Source: an uncultured Collinsella sp. (GTDB lineage: Bacteria; Actinomycetota; Coriobacteriia; Coriobacteriales; Coriobacteriaceae). From it: a DNA stretch of 64,000 nucleotides. Location of the stretch: assembly GCA_958451615.1 (NCBI GenBank), contig CAUDQR010000008.1:1-64000 (forward strand). The letters run 5' to 3'. The notes beneath the pieces are model-generated. The model was not told the origin of the DNA, searched no databases, and was given only the letters and a program-made list of their open reading frames with translations. Made by a program: the position numbers and the translations under genes. Numbering within the stretch: position 1 is the first letter of the stretch; every line of letters begins with the position of its first letter. Below, one piece after another: positions 58,351-64,000 of this stretch.

Positions 58351-59877
58351 TTAGTCCGCTCGATAGTGCGATCCGAGGCTTTCGGTTCGTTTGCGCATGG
58401 CTTTGACCATTTCCTGTGCTAGTTGAATCTGCGATTGCAGGCGGGCGAGGGCTGCGACTTCGCTGTCGTTGGCATGCGGCTTATTTAGAGCCGTTGCCTC
58501 GTCTTGCAGGCTTTCAAGCTGTTGCAGAGCCTTGGATAGACCTGCTTCGGTCCTGTTGATCATGCAATAGGTACTCATCGTGTGCTTAAGGCTGCGTGTC
58601 AGGCGTTCGGCATCTGTTGTGGCAATGCCATACTGAGGGAGGGCGATATCCGCCTTCGGGGCCACCTCAGGTGCATTCTGCGCTGCTTGGGCTGCCGATG
58701 CGCCCGCGATGCGCCCGAATACGATGCCATTGGCACTCGACAAGCCGCCGATTCGGTCGGCGCCGTGCATGCCGCCTGTTGCCTCACCGCAGGCGTAGAG
58801 GCCCTCAACGCCCGTGTACGCGGTCTTGTCGATTTTGATACCGCCGTTGGCGGCGTGGGCATACATCGCCACGCGCATCTCGTCGGTCGGCGCGATGCCG
58901 TGCTCGTCTTGCAGCCAGGTGGCAAAGGCCTGCACAAACTCTGGGACATCCTCGCGGGGAAAGTCGTAGTGGAGTGCCAGGCCTTCGACACCTGCCTGAT
59001 CGATGACGAGATCGATAGCGCGGGAGGCCAAGCGTGACGTGAAGGGACCATATCCAGAGCGCTGCTCGAGCAGGTCGTCCAGCTTGTCGTCGGCAATATC
59101 TACCGGCTGGTCTACATGTACGTAGCGCCAGGTTTTCTCGTTGAAGACCAGGTTGCGCTTGGGCTCGATGAAGCCGGGCATCATCTGCATGAACTCTATA
59201 TTAGTAAGTGTTGCGCCGTGCGCCAGCGCGATGGCCTGCGAGGAGCTGAGCACATCAGCCGACGTAAGGCTGCGCTCGAACAGGCCGCCTGTGCCACCGG
59301 TTGCGATGATCGTGGCCTTGGCAGCAAAGGGCACGATTCGATTTTCGGTGAGGTCGTAGAGCACGGTTCCGGTTATTCTGCCGTTCGTGTCCTCAACAAG
59401 GTCGATAAGCTCATGGCGGGGGAGCAGGCGAATGCCGAGTGACTCGATTCGGGTCGTCAGAGCGTCCTCAAGGGGCTTGCGGGTGAGGCCGCGCCACATG
59501 CGCGTCTTGTGGTCAAAGCAGGGGATAAACTGCTTTTGCTGGGCGCTCTCGGCGCTATGCGGACGCTGGAGTTCAACACCCAGATCCTGCTCGAGCCATT
59601 GGATTGCCTGAGGAATGCCGTGGACAAACGTCTGGACGAGCGTAGGGTCGGCAACACCGCCGCCGACGGTCTGGATTATGTCGATGAGGTCCTGCTCATC
59701 GACTTCGTTAAAGGGTCCGATAAGCCCCAGGCCCCAGGTTCCGGGGAAGAAGCTCGATCCACTCATGGTCTTGCCGGCGCTTGCCACAGCGACGGTTGCA
59801 CCCGTGCGCGCCGCTTCGATGGCGGCGCAAAGGCCCGCAATGCCAGATCCAATTACCAGTACATCAGTCGATTCCAT
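58351..59877 (-). CDS. FAD-dependent oxidoreductase, fumarate reductase/aspartate oxidase family
   Basis: 508 residues; ATG 59877 has a GAAAGGAATCC RBS. The N-terminal dinucleotide fold is VLVIGSGIAGLCAAIEAART (6-25). FAD-binding continues with ATIIATGGTGGLFERS and the C-terminal GEATGGMHGADRIGGLSSA. These fit the flavoprotein family of succinate dehydrogenase/fumarate reductase and L-aspartate oxidase. No nadA/nadC or iron-sulfur subunit is adjacent, so the substrate remains open. In Coriobacteriia such enzymes often act in anaerobic respiration. Confidence 0.85.
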   Translation of the reverse strand: MESTDVLVIGSGIAGLCAAIEAARTGATVAVASAGKTMSGSSFFPGTWGLGLIGPFNEVDEQDLIDIIQTVGGGVADPTLVQTFVHGIPQAIQWLEQDLGVELQRPHSAESAQQKQFIPCFDHKTRMWRGLTRKPLEDALTTRIESLGIRLLPRHELIDLVEDTNGRITGTVLYDLTENRIVPFAAKATIIATGGTGGLFERSLTSADVLSSSQAIALAHGATLTNIEFMQMMPGFIEPKRNLVFNEKTWRYVHVDQPVDIADDKLDDLLEQRSGYGPFTSRLASRAIDLVIDQAGVEGLALHYDFPREDVPEFVQAFATWLQDEHGIAPTDEMRVAMYAHAANGGIKIDKTAYTGVEGLYACGEATGGMHGADRIGGLSSANGIVFGRIAGASAAQAAQNAPEVAPKADIALPQYGIATTDAERLTRSLKHTMSTYCMINRTEAGLSKALQQLESLQDEATALNKPHANDSEVAALARLQSQIQLAQEMVKAMRKRTESLGSHYRAD

Positions 59878-60070
59878 CGGATTCCTTTCTCGTCCGGTGC
59901 ATTGTCGCACGGGTGATCGGCAATGGGGCCGCAAAGACTCGGCAAATCGGTAAAGGGCAATTATGGCAGGTGGGTGTCATGGACACTTTGACGTTCCATC
60001 TCGTCTCATCTCGTATTTCGCCCCAACTGGTATATCGGCATTAGCTACCCTGCGACAGCGTAAACAAAAA

Positions 60071-60098
60071 GAGCCGCTACCTCGAAAGGTAGCGGCTC
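60071..60098 (-). terminator. Terminator of the GGGtGRT operon
   Basis: A 12-bp perfect stem (gagccgctacct / aggtagcggctc) with a CGAA loop. On the minus strand it is followed by a TTTTTG run. Confidence 0.87.
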
Positions 60099-60133
60099 CA
60101 AAGCTCAACTATATGAGCATCGCGCGGGCGCGA

Positions 60134-61138
60134 TTAGGCCTTGAGGGCCTCCTCGACGGCGACAGCGCAGGCGACGGTGGCACCGACCATGGGGTTGTTG
60201 CCCATGCCGATGAGACCCATCATGTCGACGTGCGCAGGCACGGAGGAAGAACCGGCGAACTGGGCGTCGGAGTGCATACGGCCCATGGTGTCGGTCATGC
60301 CGTAAGAGGCAGGGCCGGCGCCCATGTTGTCCGGGTGCAGGGTACGGCCGGTGCCGCCACCAGAAGCGACGGAGAAGTACTTCTTGCCAGCCTCGATGCG
60401 CTCCTTCTTGTAGGTGCCAGCGACGGGGTGCTGGAAGCGCGTGGGGTTGGTGGAGTTACCGGTGATCGAGATGTCGACGTTCTCGTGCCACATGATGGCA
60501 ACGCCCTCGCGGACGTCGTCGGAGCCGTAGCAGTTAACGGCAGCGCGGGGACCATCGGAGTAGGGGATGGTCTCGACGACTTTGAGCTCGCCCGTGTAGT
60601 AGTCGAACTGGGTCTTCACGTAGGTGAAGCCGTTGATGCGGGCGATGATCTGGGCGGCGTCCTTGCCCAGACCGTTGAGGATGACGCGCAGCGGCTTCTT
60701 ACGAGCCTTGTTGGCGTTCAGAGCCAGGCCGATAGCGCCCTCAGCGGCAGCGAAGGACTCGTGGCCGGCCAGGAAGGCGAAGCACTCGGTGTCGTCGGAG
60801 AGCAGCATAGCGCCCAGGTTGCCGTGGCCCAGACCGACCTTGCGGTCCTCAGCGACGGAGCCGGGAACGGTGAAGGCCTGGATGCCCTCGCCGATGATGG
60901 CGGCAGCCTCAGAAGCGGACTTGGCGCCACGCTTGACAGCGAGAGCGCAACCGAGGGTGTAGGCCCACTCGGCGTTCTGGAAGGCGATGGACTGGGTGTT
61001 GTTGACGATCTCACGCGGGTTGAAGCCCTTGTCGGTGCAGATCTGCAGAGCTTCCTCGAGGGAGGCGATGCCGTTGTCGGCGAGGCACTTGTTGATCTTG
61101 TCAGCGCGGCGCTCGTAACCTTCGAACGTAACAGTCAT
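60134..61138 (-). CDS. GGGtGRT protein
   Basis: 334 residues with RBS gggagg. Contains the eponymous SVASGGGTGRTLHPDN motif and conserved GHGNLGAMLLSDDTECFAFL. This family is found with an iron-sulfur scaffold partner in anaerobes, as here (61157-61891). Its reaction is not known. The pair is expected to work on metal or cluster chemistry. Intergenic distance is 18 bp, so the two genes are an operon. Confidence 0.9.
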   Translation of the reverse strand: MTVTFEGYERRADKINKCLADNGIASLEEALQICTDKGFNPREIVNNTQSIAFQNAEWAYTLGCALAVKRGAKSASEAAAIIGEGIQAFTVPGSVAEDRKVGLGHGNLGAMLLSDDTECFAFLAGHESFAAAEGAIGLALNANKARKKPLRVILNGLGKDAAQIIARINGFTYVKTQFDYYTGELKVVETIPYSDGPRAAVNCYGSDDVREGVAIMWHENVDISITGNSTNPTRFQHPVAGTYKKERIEAGKKYFSVASGGGTGRTLHPDNMGAGPASYGMTDTMGRMHSDAQFAGSSSVPAHVDMMGLIGMGNNPMVGATVACAVAVEEALKA

Positions 61139-61156
61139 AGTTATTTCCCTCCCTTT

Positions 61157-61891
61157 CTACTCGTGAACCGGGAACACGCTGGCGACGGAGTGAGTCTCCT
61201 CGTCGGTGCGCGGGTCGATGTACTTGGCAGCGTTCTCCCACTGACCATAGTGGCCCATAGCGCCAGCGATGGCCTCCTCGGGGGTCTTGCCGGCCTTGAC
61301 GGCGTCGGTGAACTTGCCGAGGTTCAGGAACTCGAATGCGATGATCTCGTTCTTGTCGTTGAGAGCCATGCGGGTGACGTAGCCCTGAGCGAGCTCGAGG
61401 TAACGAGCGCCCTTGGCCTTGGTGCCGAACATGGTGCCGACCTGAGAGCGAAGGCCCTTGCCGAGGTCGTCGAGGGAGGCGCCCACGGGCAGGCCGCCCT
61501 CGGAGAACGCGGTCTGGCTGCGGCCGTAAACGATCTGCAGGAAGATCTCGCGCATAGCAACGTTGATGGCGTCGCAGACGAGGTCGGTGTTGAGGGCCTC
61601 GAGGATGGTCTTACCGGGAAGAATCTCGGAAGCCATGGCGGCAGAGTGGGTCATGCCCGAGCAGCCGATGGTCTCAACGAGGGCCTCCTCGATGATGCCG
61701 TCCTTGACGTTCAGCGTGAGCTTGCAGGCGCCCTGCTGGGGTGCGCACCAACCCACACCGTGCGTAAGACCGGAGATGTCGGTAATCTCCTTAGCCTGGA
61801 CCCACTTGCCCTCCTCGGGGATGGGTGCGGGGCCGTGGTATGCACCCTTGGCAACGGGGCACATGTTCTCCACTTCCTGTGAGTACTGCAT
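61157..61891 (-). CDS. Iron-sulfur cluster assembly scaffold-like protein (NifU/IscU N-terminal)
   Basis: 244 residues; ATG 61891 has an AGAGGAGAG RBS. The N-terminal IscU-like domain contains Cys residues in GVGWCAPQQGACKLTL and ETIGCSGMTHSAAMASEI, the cluster-binding positions. The C-terminal ~100 residues are an extension not found in IscU. It is first gene of the two-gene operon with the GGGtGRT protein. Confidence 0.87.
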   Translation of the reverse strand: MQYSQEVENMCPVAKGAYHGPAPIPEEGKWVQAKEITDISGLTHGVGWCAPQQGACKLTLNVKDGIIEEALVETIGCSGMTHSAAMASEILPGKTILEALNTDLVCDAINVAMREIFLQIVYGRSQTAFSEGGLPVGASLDDLGKGLRSQVGTMFGTKAKGARYLELAQGYVTRMALNDKNEIIAFEFLNLGKFTDAVKAGKTPEEAIAGAMGHYGQWENAAKYIDPRTDEETHSVASVFPVHE

Positions 61892-62294
61892 GCCTCTCCT
61901 CTCTATCGTGTTGGCGTCCCGTCTGGGGGTCGTGGCTGGCGATTGCCGGGCGACCCTTCGAAAGGGACATGACATGCAGCCCTTATAATACCGCGAAATG
62001 CACGGAATATTCGGCGAACGGCTCAGTTTTCGTAGCGAGAAGCGCGGAACTTTCAATTGAAGCGTTTTAACTCTATGTTCTGTGGTCGCGAACTTCCGTA
62101 GAGGGGGTCCGTCTTGGGCAAGCTTTTGGTCAGCTCTTGTAAGCGTTGCAGGGGGTGACCTGTTGCAACGGTGCCGTTCGCCGCCTGTTTACTGCCTTTG
62201 GCCGCGCGAGTGTATTGTTTTGCGTGAATGTTTTGATGGCACGCTTCAATCGTGCTGTATTGGATGGCAAGCAGATCCCGGCGAAGGGAGCGCC
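61892..62294. other. Intergenic region upstream of RAYT gene
   Basis: 403 bp with no convincing gene. Contains an imperfect hairpin (cgttgcagg, 62144-62152, with cctgttgcaacg, bulged, 62159-62170) typical in shape of a REP sequence. The rest shows nothing recognisable. Confidence 0.5.
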
Positions 62295-63107
62295 ATGCAG
62301 CGCGTTTGGAGAACGGTTACCGGTTTTTACCATGTCTGTGCCCGCGGTACGGGCAAGCAGCCCATCTTTGAGGGCGACGAAGACCGGTGGGAGTTTTTGG
62401 AACTGATACGCGACTGCTGCCGCGAGGCGGGCGTGACGGTTATCGCCTGGTGCCTTATGGGCAATCACGTGCATCTTGCGCTTTCAGATTACGAGGACGC
62501 GATGAGCGCGGCGATGCACCGGCTGCTTTTGACGTACGCGCGGCGGTTCAATAAACGCACGGGGCGCACAGGCCATCTGTTCCAGAACCGTTTTGACCGG
62601 CGCTCGCTCGATACCGACTGGCAGGTGATGGAGGCTATTCGCTCCGTACACGCCGATCCACAGGAGGCGGGCGTTGGCCTAATCGAGCGTTATCCCTGGA
62701 GCAGCTTTGCGGAGCATTTGCACGCTTACGACGGTGACGCGGCAGATGTCGCGAGGGGATTTTCTGATCCTTCTTGCGTGCTTGAGCTTTTTGGTTCTGC
62801 CGAGGGCTTTATTGCCTATTCGCTTTCGACGCCCGACGGCAGTGAGCCAGCGCTGTGCGATATGAAAGAGACGGAATGGGAACGCCACGCCTTTGCCGAC
62901 AAGATGGCGAAGAGTCTCGGGGTTCCGCTCTGCGGGGTTAAAGCCGCACCGCCGGCGCGGCGCGATACCGTTATTGTTGGATTACACGATGCCGGTTTCA
63001 CGGTGCGCCAGATTGAGCGCTATACCGGGATTGGCAAAAGTACCGTCTCTCGTATTGTGCGTGCCCGCGCGCGGACGGCGATGCGGACTGGCGGAAACGT
63101 GATGTAG
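62295..63107 (+). CDS. REP-associated tyrosine transposase (RAYT, Y1_Tnp)
   Basis: 270 residues; ATG 62295 with RBS gaaggg. The HUH motif is His58-Val-His60 in MGNHVHLAL and the catalytic Tyr is Tyr81 in LLTYARRFNKRTGRTGHLFQ. The C-terminal ~70 residues include an HTH (TVRQIERYTGIGKSTVSRIV), an added DNA-binding part. RAYTs nick and move REP palindromes rather than full insertion sequences. There are no flanking terminal repeats as in IS200, so it is a domesticated host gene. It may act on the palindromes in this window. Confidence 0.9.
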   Translation: MQRVWRTVTGFYHVCARGTGKQPIFEGDEDRWEFLELIRDCCREAGVTVIAWCLMGNHVHLALSDYEDAMSAAMHRLLLTYARRFNKRTGRTGHLFQNRFDRRSLDTDWQVMEAIRSVHADPQEAGVGLIERYPWSSFAEHLHAYDGDAADVARGFSDPSCVLELFGSAEGFIAYSLSTPDGSEPALCDMKETEWERHAFADKMAKSLGVPLCGVKAAPPARRDTVIVGLHDAGFTVRQIERYTGIGKSTVSRIVRARARTAMRTGGNVM

Positions 63108-63148
63108 GGTCGCCTGTACACCGCAGATGGGGTCGTCTATACGCCGCA
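63107..63148 (+). repeat. Two 19-bp imperfect direct repeats after RAYT
   Basis: 63107-63125 and 63130-63148 share gggtcg-ct-tac-ccgca with three differences, spaced 23 bp apart. The first starts in the RAYT stop codon. Possible REP-type substrate. Confidence 0.55.
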
Positions 63149-63710
63149 ACAAGCGTTCAAAAGCTTGGTGCGGTAACTGCACTTCTTAATATGCATAGAA
63201 CAATCGCCATCTTGCATAAAATAAGGGCTCAGTCCGGGTTTGCCCGTGCCTACCCCCATCTGCGCCGTGCAAAAAACGGAGTTTTCAGCATCGCGGTGCT
63301 GCCACTACCGTCGCAATTTTGCAACATACGGGCCCCGAAGCTATTTATGCCTGCCGATGCGCTCCCGAAGCTCATGTTTGCGCCCCTGAGACCAAGATGC
63401 TTGTTCTAAAACGCACTATATATGCGCCTGGAGACGTTGATTAACGCTTTCGATGCGTATACACACAGCTTGGCGTGCTGAATACTCGCAAAAATGCACG
63501 CCGCTCCCTATGGGACCCGTCTGCAGCAGGCGCGAAGCGAATCGGAGCCCAGCTGGATGGGGCATGGGACGATGCTAGGCGTGCTCGTGGCCCTGCCGCA
63601 GGCCTTTGGTGCTGTGGAAAACGCCCGTGTTCGCGTCTGGCTGTGTGGTAAATGACAGACGGGGTGCCGGACGCGCGGACTTTGTGCGTTCGCGCTCATT
63701 AGAAGAAACA
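63149..63710. other. Intergenic region, no gene supported
   Basis: About 560 bp. Short ORFs on both strands lack RBS and known motifs. A small minus-strand ORF (63250-63327) is noted elsewhere. Base composition is more AT-rich than its surroundings between 63180 and 63430, which may point to acquired or decayed DNA. Confidence 0.5.
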
Positions 63711-63733
63711 GAGCCGCCCGTATCGGGCGGCTC
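63711..63733 (-). terminator. Terminator of the SufU-like gene
   Basis: gagccgcccg (63711-63720) pairs perfectly with cgggcggctc (63724-63733). On the minus strand it is followed by a T-rich run. Confidence 0.85.
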
Positions 63734-63765
63734 GGCAATCAAAAACCTTGGATTCGGGGCATACG

Positions 63766-64000
63766 CTACTGGTTTGCTTGCCCCTCGAGCATGCCGTCGA
63801 GGGTGCGCCAGGCGAGCTCGGCGCATTTGACGCGGGCGGGCATGTGCGAGATGTCCTGGAGCTGGGCAGCTTCGTCCAGGTCTTCCAGGTCCTCCTCGGA
63901 GAGCTGCTCGCCGCGGATCATGGCGAGGAAGAGCTCAGCCAGGCGGCGAGCTTCCTCGACGGTCTCGCCGGTGATGAGGTCGGCCATGATGTCGGCGCTT
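63766..64000 (-). CDS. sufU: SufU-like iron-sulfur scaffold, C-terminal part (runs off the window)
   Basis: About 78 residues at the 3' end; the start lies beyond 64000. The segment ADIMADLITGETVEEARRLA, then LQDISHMPARVKCAELAWRT, matches the C-terminus of SufU/IscU-type scaffolds, with the conserved RVKCA cysteine. SufU accepts sulfur from SufS during Fe-S cluster assembly. Upstream genes of a suf operon are expected outside the window. It is the second Fe-S scaffold-like gene within 3 kb. Confidence 0.87.
   Translation of the reverse strand, partial: SADIMADLITGETVEEARRLAELFLAMIRGEQLSEEDLEDLDEAAQLQDISHMPARVKCAELAWRTLDGMLEGQANQ

Noticed and set aside
62082..62294. N-terminal extension of the RAYT reading frame
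   Set aside because: The family start MQRVWRTVTGFYHV is at 62295 with an RBS. The upstream part has no family similarity.
63250..63327. Small minus-strand ORF of 25 residues in the gap before the SufU-like gene
   Set aside because: There is no clear RBS and no family evidence within the window. It could be part of a repeated intergenic element but cannot be supported here.

Overview
The window is high-GC DNA that fits a Coriobacteriia (actinobacterial) gut bacterium, most like Collinsella. This is inferred from an Arg/Ala-rich N-terminally extended Rho, a CarD regulator, the codon bias, and the pncB/proB/proA and rho/argS neighbourhoods. No database search was run. About 24 kb is host chromosome and about 40 kb is one complete, apparently intact siphovirus-type prophage.

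Left host arm (1-17.9 kb): tRNA-Ala(CGC), a tail-anchored coiled-coil protein, pncB (NAD salvage), proB and proA (proline synthesis) separated by an opposing prolyl aminopeptidase-like gene, an HD hydrolase, a CarD-type regulator, argS, rho, an acidic membrane protein, a VanZ-like protein, a ROK fructokinase and a class I aminotransferase. It ends in tRNA-His(GTG) and two tRNA-Lys(CTT) genes. The intergenic gaps carry several perfect or near-perfect inverted repeats, including two identical 41-nt hairpins. A REP-associated tyrosine transposase (RAYT) gene lies at 62.3 kb.

Prophage (17,945-57,961): bounded by a 51-bp exact direct repeat covering the 3' part of tRNA-Lys. From the left: integrase, HicBA toxin-antitoxin, opposite-strand cargo genes, a CI/Cro-like switch, an early operon of small overlapping genes (ParB-like protein, a second tyrosine recombinase, replication-like protein, zinc ribbons, PD-(D/E)XK nuclease), a late regulator followed by a striking 10-bp phased repeat array, HNH, ParB-DUF4417 fusion, JAMM protein, terminases, portal, minor head protein, scaffold, capsid, connectors, major tail protein, a tail chaperone with a classic -1 frameshift site, tape measure, tail tip proteins, a diversity-generating retroelement (DGR), XkdX, holins and endolysin.

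The standout system is the DGR (53.1-55.4 kb). The tail-tip protein gene at 52359-53267 ends in a 129-bp variable repeat (VR). A template repeat (TR) exactly 737 bp downstream differs from it at ten positions, and all ten are adenines in the template. Between and after them lie an avd-like gene and a reverse transcriptase with a YMDD motif. The phage should be able to rewrite its own receptor-binding surface, mostly at Asn-codon positions.

Right host arm (58.0-64 kb): two 105-bp tandem remnants of a tRNA-Lys 3' end with its terminator, an FAD-dependent oxidoreductase, a GGGtGRT protein plus NifU/IscU-like scaffold pair, the RAYT transposase, and the C-terminal part of a SufU-like gene running off the end.
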